NCBI GenBank assembly: GCA_024698505.1
Contig: JAILRE010000063.1
Span: 1-49,614 of the forward strand
Source: Clostridiales bacterium
GTDB lineage: Bacteria > Bacillota > Clostridia > Christensenellales > CAG-138
DNA length: 49,614 bases
Direction of reading: 5' to 3'
Within the stretch, counting starts at the first letter, position 1. Each line of letters begins with the position of its first letter. The notes under the pieces are model-generated. The model did not search any database, had not been told where the DNA came from, and saw only the letters and a program-made list of their open reading frames with translations. Below are positions 23,018 to 32,317 of the stretch, one piece after another. The position numbers and the translations under genes are program-made.

Positions 23018-23425
23018 ATGAGCAGGAAAACAGCAAGAGAAACGGCCATGAAGATGGCCTACGGTAAGATGTTCGGCTGCGACGATACCTACGCCACCGT
23101 CACCGAGATATCGGGGATAGAGGCGGAGCCCGCCGCGGAGGATATCGATTTTGCCAACGGGATCATCGACGGCATAGAGGAGCATAAGGCCGAAATAGAC
23201 GAGATCATCGCCTCCGCTTCCAAGGGATGGGCCGTCGACCGCATGCCCAAGGTCGATCTTTCCGTGCTTAGGGTCGCCGTCTATGAGCTCGTTTTCGAGA
23301 AGAAGGCGCCGCAGAAGGTCGTCATAAACGAAGCCGTCCGCATCGCCGGCAAATACGGCGGAGATGATTCGCCCCGCTTCATAAACGGTGTTCTCGGCAA
23401 GATCGCAGGCTCGGAAGAGAAGTGA
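23018..23425 (+). CDS. nusB: Transcription antitermination factor NusB
   Basis: NusB acts with NusE/S10 in rRNA antitermination. The 135-residue all-helical product has the family N-terminus (SRKTARETAMKMAYGKMFGC), the central WAVDRMPKVDLSVLRVAVYE and the C-terminal KVVINEAVRIAGKYGGDDSP followed by FINGVLGKIA. Length and position before xseA are typical. Confidence 0.93.
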   Translation: MSRKTARETAMKMAYGKMFGCDDTYATVTEISGIEAEPAAEDIDFANGIIDGIEEHKAEIDEIIASASKGWAVDRMPKVDLSVLRVAVYELVFEKKAPQKVVINEAVRIAGKYGGDDSPRFINGVLGKIAGSEEK

Positions 23426-23429
23426 TCCT

Positions 23430-24632
23430 ATGGCCGGTGAAACGATTTTTACCGTTGCAAGACTTAACGAGTACGCCGACCGCGTGCTCAAAAACGATCC
23501 GCGTCTGCGGAGCATAAAGGTGTCCGGTGAGATAAGCGGCTTCAAACGCCACTCCTCCGGGCATCTCTATTTTAGTTTGAAGGACTCCGAGGCCGTCGTC
23601 TCCTGCGTCATGTTCCGTTCTTCGGCCGCTTCGCTGAAGCTCGATCCGAGGGACGGCATGAAGGTCGTCGCGCACGGCTCCGTCTCCATATTCGCGCGGG
23701 ACGGAAAGTATCAGCTCTACGTCGACTCCATGCGGGCCGATGGCGAGGGCGAGCTTTACAGGCAGTTCCTTCTCCTCAAAGCCAAACTCGAAGAGGAGGG
23801 CGTATTCGAAAACGCAAGGCCGCTTCCCGTGCTCCCGAGGGCGATAGGCATCGCCACGAGCGAGACGGGCGCCGCGCTTCACGATATGATAACCGTTACG
23901 AGGCGCAGATTCCCCGGCATGAACATACTCTTCGCCCCCTGCCAGGTCCAGGGCGAGGGCGCTGCCGAAAGCATACGCGCGGCGCTGCGCGTGCTGCAGA
24001 AATTCCCCGCGTGCGACGTGATCATCGTCGGCAGGGGCGGCGGCAGCTACGAGGATCTGTACTGCTTCAACGACGAGGCTTTGGCGAGGGATATCGCTTC
24101 CTCGAAGGTGCCTGTTGTCAGCGCCGTCGGCCACGAGACGGATTTCACCATCGCGGATTTCGCAGCCGATCTCAGAGCGCCGACTCCTTCCGCCGCGGCG
24201 GAGCTCTGCTGCCCGGTTTACGAAGAGCTCGAAGGAGGGCTCTCGTATGAGATCGAGGCGGCGGGGAGGATAGTCGAGGACAGGCTGAGGAGCGCCGGGA
24301 ACGCGCTTTCAAGGCTTACGGGCTCTGCCGCCATGGCCAACCCGCATCACGCTATAGATATCAAGCGCGAAAAGCTCAGGTCGCTTGCGGAAAGGCTCGG
24401 CACCGGAGCGAATGCGAAGCTCCTTGCCGCAAGGGCCAAGCTCGAAGGCAGGCGCGAAACGCTGAAAGCGATAAGCCCGCAGGGCGTTATCGACCGCGGA
24501 TACGCCGTCGTCACGGGGACGGACGGAGCTATAATAAAGGACGTCTCGGGACTTGCTCCCGATATGAGGATAGGATTGAGGATGGCGGGAGGACGAGCCT
24601 CCGCCGTAGTGACCGAAACAGACAGAGGATGA
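23430..24632 (+). CDS. xseA: Exodeoxyribonuclease VII large subunit
   Basis: ExoVII degrades single-stranded DNA from both ends. The 400-residue product has an N-terminal OB fold (FTVARLNEYADRVLKNDPRL, GEISGFKRHSSGHLYFSLKD), the catalytic region with IIVGRGGGSYEDLYCFNDE and VSAVGHETDFTIADFAADLR, a coiled-coil stretch and the C-terminal RGYAVVTGTDG. The start at 23430 gives the family N-terminus; an open extension overlapping nusB is rejected. It overlaps the region leading into xseB. Confidence 0.95.
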   Translation: MAGETIFTVARLNEYADRVLKNDPRLRSIKVSGEISGFKRHSSGHLYFSLKDSEAVVSCVMFRSSAASLKLDPRDGMKVVAHGSVSIFARDGKYQLYVDSMRADGEGELYRQFLLLKAKLEEEGVFENARPLPVLPRAIGIATSETGAALHDMITVTRRRFPGMNILFAPCQVQGEGAAESIRAALRVLQKFPACDVIIVGRGGGSYEDLYCFNDEALARDIASSKVPVVSAVGHETDFTIADFAADLRAPTPSAAAELCCPVYEELEGGLSYEIEAAGRIVEDRLRSAGNALSRLTGSAAMANPHHAIDIKREKLRSLAERLGTGANAKLLAARAKLEGRRETLKAISPQGVIDRGYAVVTGTDGAIIKDVSGLAPDMRIGLRMAGGRASAVVTETDRG

Positions 24633-24634
24633 AA

Positions 24635-24904
24635 ATGGAAAACACTAACGATCTCACCTTCGAGAAGGCTTACGCCGCTCTCGAGGAAACCGTCGACAGG
24701 ATGAACGCCGCTTCCGTTCCCCTCGACGAGCTGATGAAGCTCTACGAGCAGGGAATGGAGCTTGCCGCACGCTGTGAAAAGCTCCTTTCCGGCTATGAGG
24801 CGCGCCTTGAGAAGGTCTCTAAGGCCGCTCTTGCCGAAGCCGCCGCCGAAACGCCGCAGGAACTTCCGGTGGAGACGGAGGACGACGGGGAGGCACCCTT
24901 CTGA
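24635..24904 (+). CDS. xseB: Exodeoxyribonuclease VII small subunit
   Basis: The 89-residue product has the XseB helical hairpin: LTFEKAYAALEETVDRMNAA, VPLDELMKLYEQGMELAARC and a last helix ending about residue 65, followed by an acidic tail of about 25 residues that is longer than usual. Two start codons are close together. ATG 24635 is preferred because GAGG is six bases upstream, whereas at 24629 there is no spacing. It overlaps ispA by one base (TGATG). Confidence 0.92.
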   Translation: MENTNDLTFEKAYAALEETVDRMNAASVPLDELMKLYEQGMELAARCEKLLSGYEARLEKVSKAALAEAAAETPQELPVETEDDGEAPF

Positions 24905-25800
24905 TGACGGGCGAAGAATACAGGGAAATATCCCGCAAATACAAGGTACTCGTCGAGAACGAGCTCGACAGGATAAGGAACTGCGAGGCTTTGAGCATAC
25001 AGCCGAAGCTTCGCGACGCCATGTTTTACAGCCTTGAAGCCGGCGGGAAGAGGATCCGTCCCTGCCTGCTGCTTGCGGTATGCGAGCAGTTCGGCGGCGA
25101 CGTCGAGAAGGCGCTCCCCTTCGCGTGCGGCCTTGAAATGATACACACCTATTCGCTGATACACGACGATCTTCCCTGCATGGACGACGACGATATGCGA
25201 AGGGGCAGGCCCTCCAACCACAAGGTGTTCGGAGAGGCAATGGCCGTTCTCGCGGGGGACGGGTTGCTTTCGTACGCTTTCGAGACGATGCTGAACGCCG
25301 CCGTTAAAAACGGCGACACGGGCTCGCTCCTTACCGCGGGCGAGATAGCGAGGCTCGCGGGAGCCGCCGGCATGGTCACTGGCCAGGCGGCGGATATCGA
25401 GTTCGAGAACTCCGAAAACAAGACCGAAGCCATGCTCGCGTTCATCCACAGGCATAAGACCGCGGACATGCTGGAAGCCGCCGTCGTTTCCGGCGCGCTA
25501 ATCGCGGGCGCGGACGGCGGGGATATCGAAAAACTCAGGCGCTATTCCGAAAAAATGGGCCTGCTGTTCCAGATAACCGACGATCTGCTCGACTATACGG
25601 GCGATCCCGCGCTTATGGGGAAGACTCTCCATAAGGACGAGGCGCAGGGCAAGCTGACCTACGTCACCCTGCTCGGCCTTGAAGGCGCGAAGGAGGCCGC
25701 GAAAGCCACCGCAGAAGAAGCGAAGGCGCAGCTCGAAGGGCTTCGCGATCCGGGCTTCCTTGCCGCGGTGATAGACAATATGCTCGAAAGGAGCAATTGA
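24904..25800 (+). CDS. ispA: Polyprenyl (farnesyl) diphosphate synthase
   Basis: The enzyme condenses isopentenyl diphosphate with allylic diphosphates to make farnesyl or geranyl diphosphate. The 298-residue product has the first Asp-rich motif DDLPCMDDDDMRRGRPSNH, the second DDLLDYTGD, GGKRIRPCLLLAVCE near the start, and KLTYVTLLGLEGAKE near the end. It sits between xseB and dxs, so the isoprenoid precursor and prenyl-chain steps are co-transcribed. Confidence 0.94.
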   Translation: MTGEEYREISRKYKVLVENELDRIRNCEALSIQPKLRDAMFYSLEAGGKRIRPCLLLAVCEQFGGDVEKALPFACGLEMIHTYSLIHDDLPCMDDDDMRRGRPSNHKVFGEAMAVLAGDGLLSYAFETMLNAAVKNGDTGSLLTAGEIARLAGAAGMVTGQAADIEFENSENKTEAMLAFIHRHKTADMLEAAVVSGALIAGADGGDIEKLRRYSEKMGLLFQITDDLLDYTGDPALMGKTLHKDEAQGKLTYVTLLGLEGAKEAAKATAEEAKAQLEGLRDPGFLAAVIDNMLERSN

Positions 25801-25845
25801 CAAGCAGACTTCCGCCGCAAATTACGGCGGAGACAGGAAACCGAA

Positions 25846-27702
25846 ATGACAGAATACAGCGAGCTTAAAATACTCAATACCATCAAGAGCCCCGAAGATC
25901 TCAAAAAGCTCTCCGGGGAGGAGCTTTACGCCCTTGCGGACGAGATACGCCGCTATATGATAACCACCGTTTCGAAGAACGGCGGTCATCTTGCTTCCAA
26001 TCTCGGCGTGGTGGAGATGACGATCGCGCTCCATAAGGCCTTCGATTTCAGCACGGACAGGCTCGTTTTCGACGTGGGCCATCAGAGCTACGTCCATAAG
26101 CTCCTAACGGGAAGGGCCGAGCAGTTCGGCACCCTCCGCAAAAAGGGAGGCATAGCGGGCTTCCCGAAGACCGCCGAAAGCCCGTACGACGCTTTCAATA
26201 CCGGGCATTCGAGCACGTCGATCTCCGCCGCGATAGGCATTATGCGCGCCGACGCGCTGAACGGCGTCAAGCGCTCGGTCGTCGCCCTGATCGGCGACGG
26301 CGCGCTCACGGGCGGCATGGCGTATGAAGCTCTCGACGACGTAGGTCAGCAGAAGCTGCCGCTGATCGTCGTCCTCAACGATAACGAGATGTCGATCTCG
26401 GGCAACGTAGGCGGGCTCAGCCGCCATCTTGCCAAGATGCGTTCCGCAAGAGGTTACCGCAATTTCAAGCGCGGCTTCTCCAAGGTCCTGAAGCATATCC
26501 CCCTGGTCGGCAGCTGGCTCAGCGACAGGTTCGAGGGCTTAAAGAACAGGATCAAGTATTTCATACTTCCCAACGTCCTCTTCGAGGAGCTCGGCTTCAC
26601 TTATTTGGGCCCCATCGACGGGCACGATATCGAGACCATGACGGAGGTGTTCGATCATGCCAAGAAGATGGACAAGCCCGTGGTCATCCATGCGATAACC
26701 AAGAAGGGCAGGGGATACGAACCCGCCGAGAAGAATCCCGAAAAGTTCCACGGCATTGGCAAATTCGATGAAAGCACGGGCGAGAGCAAGGCCTCCTTCG
26801 GCAACTCCGCCGTATTCTCCGACGAGCTTTGCAGGCTTGCCGCCGATCATAAGGAGATAGTCGCCATCACCGCGGCTATGGCCTCGGGCACCGGGCTCGA
26901 CGCGTTCAAAACCAAATATCCCGACAGGTTCTTCGACGTAGGCATCGCCGAACAGCACGCCGTCACGATGGCTGCCGGCATGGCGACAGCGGGTATCACG
27001 CCGGTGTTCTGCGTTTATTCTTCCTTCCTCCAGAGGGGCTTCGATCAGCTCCTGCACGACGTTTGCCTGCAGGATCTCAAGGTCGTCTTCGGCATTGACC
27101 GCGCGGGCCTCGTGGGAGCGGACGGAGAAACGCATCACGGCGTCTACGATATTTCATACCTTTTGACTCTTCCCAACATGAAGATACTCTCGCCCTCCTC
27201 CGTGCAGGAGCTTCGCGCCGCGCTCGACTGGGCCGCGCTCACAAACGACTCTCCTTGCGCCGTCAGGTATAACAGGGGCGTTCTGCAGGACAGGGAAATG
27301 ACGGGCGATATCCTCTCGTGGGAGTGCATAAAGCCATTCAGGAGCGTCTGCGTCGTCGCAACCGGCAGAACGGTCGAGACGGCTATAAAGGTCTGCGAGG
27401 ATCTGAACGTAGGCCTCTACAACGCAAGGAGCATTCGCCCCATGGATGAGAGCGCGCTGTCTCAGTTGGCGAGGGCGCATTATATCATCACCGTGGAGGA
27501 CGGCATTGTTAACGACGGTTTCGGCACGCAGGTAGCCGCCAATATGTGCATGCGCGGCTCCGGCGCAAAGGTCGTCACGGTCGGCGTTCCGAACAGGGTG
27601 ATCGAGCAGGGCTCGGTCTCGGAGCAGGACGAGGAATGCGGCCTTTCCGCAGAAGAACTTAAAAAGACGATCCAAAGCCTGATCGGAGGCATCTATGCCT
27701 AA
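25846..27702 (+). CDS. dxs: 1-deoxy-D-xylulose-5-phosphate synthase
   Basis: DXS makes DXP from pyruvate and glyceraldehyde 3-phosphate with thiamine diphosphate, the first MEP-pathway step. The 618-residue product has GHSSTSISAAIG, the cofactor-binding GDGALTGGMAYEALD and VLNDNEMSIS, the transketolase pyrimidine-binding region with DVGIAEQHAVTMAAGMA and DRAGLVGADGETHHG, and a C-terminal domain. Length is normal. A short inverted repeat (CCGCCG/CGGCGG) lies in the 45-base gap after ispA. It overlaps tlyA by eight bases. Confidence 0.96.
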   Translation: MTEYSELKILNTIKSPEDLKKLSGEELYALADEIRRYMITTVSKNGGHLASNLGVVEMTIALHKAFDFSTDRLVFDVGHQSYVHKLLTGRAEQFGTLRKKGGIAGFPKTAESPYDAFNTGHSSTSISAAIGIMRADALNGVKRSVVALIGDGALTGGMAYEALDDVGQQKLPLIVVLNDNEMSISGNVGGLSRHLAKMRSARGYRNFKRGFSKVLKHIPLVGSWLSDRFEGLKNRIKYFILPNVLFEELGFTYLGPIDGHDIETMTEVFDHAKKMDKPVVIHAITKKGRGYEPAEKNPEKFHGIGKFDESTGESKASFGNSAVFSDELCRLAADHKEIVAITAAMASGTGLDAFKTKYPDRFFDVGIAEQHAVTMAAGMATAGITPVFCVYSSFLQRGFDQLLHDVCLQDLKVVFGIDRAGLVGADGETHHGVYDISYLLTLPNMKILSPSSVQELRAALDWAALTNDSPCAVRYNRGVLQDREMTGDILSWECIKPFRSVCVVATGRTVETAIKVCEDLNVGLYNARSIRPMDESALSQLARAHYIITVEDGIVNDGFGTQVAANMCMRGSGAKVVTVGVPNRVIEQGSVSEQDEECGLSAEELKKTIQSLIGGIYA

Positions 27703-28498
27703 ACGCGCGGACATACTTTTAGTAGAACAGGGGCTTTGCTCCGGCCGCGAACGCGCCAAGGCCCTCATAATGGAGGGCGTGGTCTATTTCGGCGAGGTCA
27801 AAGTGTTGAAGCCCTCCGATACTTTCGCAGACGGAGCCGCGCTGACCGTCAGGGAGGACCCGATCCCCTTCGTTTCAAGGGGCGGCCTGAAGCTCGATAA
27901 GGCCGTGAGAAAGTACGCGATCGATCTTAACGGCGCGGTCTGCCTCGACGTTGGCGCGTCCACGGGCGGCTTCACCGACTGCATGCTCCAGAACGGGGCG
28001 CGGAAGGTCTACTCGGTCGACGTCGGCTACGGCCAGCTCGACTGGAAGCTGAGGAACGATCCGCGCGTCGTCTGCATGGAGCGGCGCAACGCGAGGAATA
28101 TGGAGCCCGCCTGGTTCGACGAAACGCCGGCGTTCGCCTCTTGCGACGTGTCGTTCATCTCCATCAAGCTGATCCTTCCCAAAATGTACGAATGCCTCTC
28201 GGATGACGGGAGCGCGGTAGTCCTCGTTAAGCCCCAGTTCGAGGCGGGCAGGGGAAAGGTCGGCAAGAACGGCGTCGTCCGCGACGCGGCGGTCCATAAG
28301 GAGGTGCTGATCTCCTCGGCGGAGTTTGCCGTGGGATGCGGCTTCAACGTCGTCGAGCTCGACTATTCCCCCATAACCGGCCCGAAGGGGAATATCGAAT
28401 ACCTCATGTATCTTACGAAGCGCGAGATCGCGAAAAACGTCGATATTATCGGCGCTGCGGAAAATGTCGTTTCGCTTTCACACAGTGAGCTTTCGTGA
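27695..28498 (+). CDS. tlyA: TlyA-family rRNA 2'-O-methyltransferase
   Basis: TlyA (YqxC) proteins have an N-terminal S4 RNA-binding domain and a C-terminal FtsJ-type methyltransferase domain, and methylate riboses in 16S and 23S rRNA. The 267-residue product shows the S4 part (RADILLVEQGLCSGRERAKA), RGGLKLDKAV at about residue 66, the SAM motif CLDVGASTGGFTDCML, and LVKPQFEAGRGKVGKNGVV. Order dxs-tlyA-nadK matches other clostridia. Confidence 0.93.
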   Translation: MPKRADILLVEQGLCSGRERAKALIMEGVVYFGEVKVLKPSDTFADGAALTVREDPIPFVSRGGLKLDKAVRKYAIDLNGAVCLDVGASTGGFTDCMLQNGARKVYSVDVGYGQLDWKLRNDPRVVCMERRNARNMEPAWFDETPAFASCDVSFISIKLILPKMYECLSDDGSAVVLVKPQFEAGRGKVGKNGVVRDAAVHKEVLISSAEFAVGCGFNVVELDYSPITGPKGNIEYLMYLTKREIAKNVDIIGAAENVVSLSHSELS

Positions 28499-28510
28499 TA
28501 TAATGGAATT

Positions 28511-29314
28511 ATGAAACTGGTATTCTTTACAAATCCGATGAAGCCCAACGCGGGCAGGCTCATGAACGAGCTCGTAATTGCCGCCGAGCACAGAGATTTC
28601 AAGACCGTCTCCACAACGGAGGACGAGCTTCTTGAAGAACTGCTCGACGGTGATTTCGGCGACGCGTTCTGCGTGGTCACCCTCGGCGGCGACGGAACGA
28701 TACTCCGCGCCGTTTCAGCCGCTTCGAAGCACGGCATACCCGTGCTCGGCGTCAACATGGGCAGGGTAGGCTTCTTCAGCGAGATCGGCGTCGGCGAATT
28801 CGAGGACGCGCTCGATAAGCTCATTAAGGGCGAATACGCGGTAGAGCGTCCCTCGATGCTCCGCTGTGAGGTCAACGGAGAGAGCATGGGCGACTGTTTG
28901 AACGATTTCTCCGTTCACAGGCAGGAGCTTGCCTCCATTACCCAGCTCGATCTTTCGGTGGACGGGGACGAGATAGGCACCGTCATGGCGGACGGACTCA
29001 TCGTCGGCACGCCCTCCGGATCGACCGCTTACACTATGTCGGCAGGCGGCCCCGTGGTCGCTCCCAAGCTCGACTGCATACTCGTTACGCCGATCTGCCC
29101 GCATTCTTTGACCGTAAGGCCGATCGTAACGTCAACGGATTCCGTCGTCGAGGCGAAGCTCCAGTGCACCTGCAGGCTGAGCCGCGACGGACAGAACATA
29201 AAGATACTCTACCCCGGGGATATCGCCGTCTTCCGCAGATCCGAAAGGACGGCCGAATTCATCAGGTTCAAGAAGCGCAACGTATTCAAGCTCATCAGGG
29301 AAAAGCTCAAATAA
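28511..29314 (+). CDS. nadK: NAD kinase
   Basis: NadK phosphorylates NAD to NADP. The 267-residue product has the GGDGT motif at residues 59-63 (TLGGDGTILRAV), NMGRVGFFSEI, the NE/D-type substrate region replaced by NDFSVHRQE, and GTPSGSTAYTMSAGGPVV. All are standard for the family. It is 12 bases after tlyA and three bases before recN; argR, frequently found here, is absent. Confidence 0.94.
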   Translation: MKLVFFTNPMKPNAGRLMNELVIAAEHRDFKTVSTTEDELLEELLDGDFGDAFCVVTLGGDGTILRAVSAASKHGIPVLGVNMGRVGFFSEIGVGEFEDALDKLIKGEYAVERPSMLRCEVNGESMGDCLNDFSVHRQELASITQLDLSVDGDEIGTVMADGLIVGTPSGSTAYTMSAGGPVVAPKLDCILVTPICPHSLTVRPIVTSTDSVVEAKLQCTCRLSRDGQNIKILYPGDIAVFRRSERTAEFIRFKKRNVFKLIREKLK

Positions 29315-29317
29315 TCC

Positions 29318-31000
29318 ATGATCGAAAGACTGATAATCGAAAACGTGGCTCTCATCGAAAAGCTGGATCTTGAGATCGGCTCGGGCTTTACCGTGCTCAC
29401 GGGCGAGACCGGCGCGGGCAAATCCATCATAATCGACGGCATAGAGCTCGTCCTCGGCGCAAGGGGAAGCAGGGAACTGATCTCCTACGGCAAACAGAAA
29501 TGCCGCGTCGAGGCGCTTTTCGATATCAAGGACAAGCCGGAGATATGCGCCGTTCTTGACGGGCTCGGCATCCCGAGCGACGGTGAGGAGCTCTCCATCA
29601 CCCGCGAGCTCGCTGTAAACGGCAAGAGCCTCTGCAGGGTTAACGGCGTAATACTGCCGCTCGTTTCGCTTAAAAAGGTCACCGATCTGCTCGTCGACGT
29701 TCACGGTCAGCACGAGCACCAGTCCCTTCTGGACGAGAGCAACCATCTCGGCGTCATAGACGCCTACACGTGGGATGCGATCTCGCCTCTTCTCGACAGG
29801 GTCAACGCCCTGTACTCCGAATACGCCGAGACGGCAAGAAAGCTCAATTCGGGCTTCCTTTCCGAAGCGGAGCGCGAGCGCCGCATAGACATACTGAAGT
29901 ATCAGATTAACGAGATAGAAAAAGCCTCGCTCAAGGCCGACGAGGAGGATAGGATCAACGAGGAGCTGAAGATCCTCACCAACGCCGAAAGGATATCGGA
30001 AAGCCTCGCATCCGCCTCCGAGCTTTTGACCTCGGAGGGCGGCGCCGTGCAGGAGCTTAAGGCGGCGGTCGATAAGCTTTCGAAAATATCGGATCTCTCC
30101 GCATCCTTCGGCGAGGTGTATTCGAGGCTAAACGACCTTTACTACGAGGTCGAGGACGCCGCTTATTCCGTGAGGGATCTCGGGCTCGATTCCGATTTCG
30201 ATCCCCGCCGCATAGACGAGCTTGAAACGAGGCTCGACGTTATTGACGGATTGAAGCATAAGTACGGCCGCACGGCGTCGGAGGTGCTGGAGTTTGCAGA
30301 AAACGCCTCGCGCGAGCTTGCGGAGCTGACGGGCGACGCGGATCTGAGGCTCGCTCTTGAAAAGAAAAAAGCTGCGCTCAAGGCCGAATACGCCCATGCC
30401 GCGGCGAAGCTCACGGAGGCAAGGAAGGCTTCCGCGGGCAGGCTGTGTTCCCTTGCCGAGCAGCAGCTCAAGGAGCTCGGCATGAAGAAGGCCAGGCTCT
30501 CCGCCGAGTTCCGAATGATCGACGACGAACCGCACGAGGGCGGGAGCGACGAGGTCAGCCTTCTGCTTTCCGCGAACGAGGGCGAACCGTTGAAGCCCCT
30601 CTCGAAGGTCGCTTCCGGCGGCGAGCTTTCAAGGATAATGCTCGCGCTGAAGACCGTCATAACCGACGCGGACGGCATCCCCACGCTCATATTCGACGAG
30701 GTGGACACCGGCATTTCCGGCTCCACAGCAAATACCGTCGGCCTTCGCATGAAGAAGATCGCGGGCAAGCATCAGGTGCTCTGCGTGACGCATCTGCCGC
30801 AGATCGCCGCATTTGCCGATACGCATTTCGTCGTCTCGAAGCATGAGGAGAACGGCCGAACGGTGACGAACGTAAAGCGCCTTTCGGATGAAGAAAGGCC
30901 CGCCGAACTCGCAAGGATAATGGGAGCGGAAACGGGAAGCGCCGCAGCCGTATCCCATGCCGCGGAGCTCATCAAAAAGGCTTCCGAAGCAAAGCTTTAA
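29318..31000 (+). CDS. recN: DNA repair protein RecN
   Basis: RecN is an SMC-like ATPase acting on double-strand breaks. The 560-residue product has Walker A TGETGAGKSI near residue 30, long coiled-coil arms around residues 150-370, the signature KVASGGELSRIMLALK, and Walker B TLIFDEVDTGISG, with LCVTHLPQIAAFADTHFVVS after it. Length and order are typical, and spoIVB follows as usual. Confidence 0.96.
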   Translation: MIERLIIENVALIEKLDLEIGSGFTVLTGETGAGKSIIIDGIELVLGARGSRELISYGKQKCRVEALFDIKDKPEICAVLDGLGIPSDGEELSITRELAVNGKSLCRVNGVILPLVSLKKVTDLLVDVHGQHEHQSLLDESNHLGVIDAYTWDAISPLLDRVNALYSEYAETARKLNSGFLSEAERERRIDILKYQINEIEKASLKADEEDRINEELKILTNAERISESLASASELLTSEGGAVQELKAAVDKLSKISDLSASFGEVYSRLNDLYYEVEDAAYSVRDLGLDSDFDPRRIDELETRLDVIDGLKHKYGRTASEVLEFAENASRELAELTGDADLRLALEKKKAALKAEYAHAAAKLTEARKASAGRLCSLAEQQLKELGMKKARLSAEFRMIDDEPHEGGSDEVSLLLSANEGEPLKPLSKVASGGELSRIMLALKTVITDADGIPTLIFDEVDTGISGSTANTVGLRMKKIAGKHQVLCVTHLPQIAAFADTHFVVSKHEENGRTVTNVKRLSDEERPAELARIMGAETGSAAAVSHAAELIKKASEAKL

Positions 31001-31062
31001 GCGAATACCTTTCGCCTCCTTTTCAAAAACTGTCTTTGATCGTTTTTGACAGGAGGCGCCAT

Positions 31063-32313
31063 ATGATATTTGAAAGGATAAAGAAGAGGATCGGCGCGGG
31101 GGCGAACTCCGCCATAAAAACTGCCGCCGTATTGCTCGCGTTCTGCGTGTTCGCGCTCGATTTCGGCCCCGTGATGGAGGCCGTCAGGAACGCTCCGGAG
31201 GTCGTCTACGCCGAATCGGAGGAGGAGCTGATCTCCTCGCTCCGCGATTCGTTCTCATACGAAGGTTTTTCCGTTACCGCAGGTTCCCTGAGGGATGAAA
31301 GGCTCGGCTGCAATACCGTCGTATGCAGGCTTTTCGGGCTGATCCCCGTTAAAGCGGTTTCGGCCAGGATCGGCAAAAGGCCCGAGCTCATGCCGGGGGG
31401 AGTGCCCGTCGGCATAAGCATCTACACGGACGGAGTGCTTATAGTCGGGCTCAGCTCCTTCACCGATGAAAACGGCAGGAAGCGTTCGCCCGCAGCGGAC
31501 GCGGGGATGAAGGCCGGAGACGTGATACTCCTCGTCGGAGGAAGGCCCGTCGCCACCGCGAAGGAGCTTGAAGCACAGCTTGAAATAAGCGGGGGGAACG
31601 CCTCCCTCATCATAGAAAGAAACGGGAAACGCATCGAGTGCGCGGTCTCCTGCGGCAGAACCGCCGAGGGGGAATACAGGATAGGCGCATGGGTGAGGGA
31701 CAGCACCGTAGGCGTCGGCACGCTCTCCTTCTGCGATAAGCAGACGGGCGCCGTAGCGGCTCTGGGCCACGCGGTAACCGACGCGGATACTGGCGCGCTT
31801 TTGAAGGTGAAGGACGGCAAGCTCGTTATAGCGACGCTCCTCGGCGTCTCCAAGGGCCGTCAGGGTGCCCCGGGCGAGCTGCACGGGACTTTCGACGAGA
31901 ACAGCCCGCAGATAGGCGAGATAAGCGCGAATACCGAGCTCGGCATATTCGGCCGACTGACCGAAAACGGTTCTTCGCTTTTGAACGGCGAATCGATCCC
32001 CGTAGCATTCCCCGATGAAGTGAGGCAGGGCGAAGCATACGTCCTCTCCTCGATAGAGGGGGAGATAAGAGCGTATTCCTGCCTGATAGTCAAGACGCTC
32101 AAGCAGAACGAGCCCGCTCCGAAGGGGCTCGTTATAGAGGTCACGGACGAAAGGCTGAAGGAGCTCACGGGAGGCATAGTTCAGGGGATGAGCGGCAGCC
32201 CCATAATACAGGACGGAAGGCTCGTCGGGGCCGTCACGCACGTTTTCGTGAACGACCCGGAAAAGGGCTACGGCGCGTACGCATATTGGATGTATTCGAT
32301 TTCCGGAGGTTAG
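31063..32313 (+). CDS. spoIVB: SpoIVB serine peptidase (S55)
   Basis: SpoIVB is secreted from the forespore and triggers SpoIVFB-dependent activation of SigK. The 416-residue product has a membrane anchor (about residues 18-36), a PDZ domain at about 115-195 (ADAGMKAGDVILLVGGRPVA), and the peptidase domain with catalytic H236 (ALGHAVTD), D362 (VTDE) and S378 (GMSGSP), close to the B. subtilis positions. The ATG at 31063 is chosen because AGGAGG lies six bases upstream. The gene ends in TAG, which shows TAG is used as an ordinary stop in this genome. Confidence 0.95.
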   Translation: MIFERIKKRIGAGANSAIKTAAVLLAFCVFALDFGPVMEAVRNAPEVVYAESEEELISSLRDSFSYEGFSVTAGSLRDERLGCNTVVCRLFGLIPVKAVSARIGKRPELMPGGVPVGISIYTDGVLIVGLSSFTDENGRKRSPAADAGMKAGDVILLVGGRPVATAKELEAQLEISGGNASLIIERNGKRIECAVSCGRTAEGEYRIGAWVRDSTVGVGTLSFCDKQTGAVAALGHAVTDADTGALLKVKDGKLVIATLLGVSKGRQGAPGELHGTFDENSPQIGEISANTELGIFGRLTENGSSLLNGESIPVAFPDEVRQGEAYVLSSIEGEIRAYSCLIVKTLKQNEPAPKGLVIEVTDERLKELTGGIVQGMSGSPIIQDGRLVGAVTHVFVNDPEKGYGAYAYWMYSISGG

Positions 32314-32317
32314 CTTT

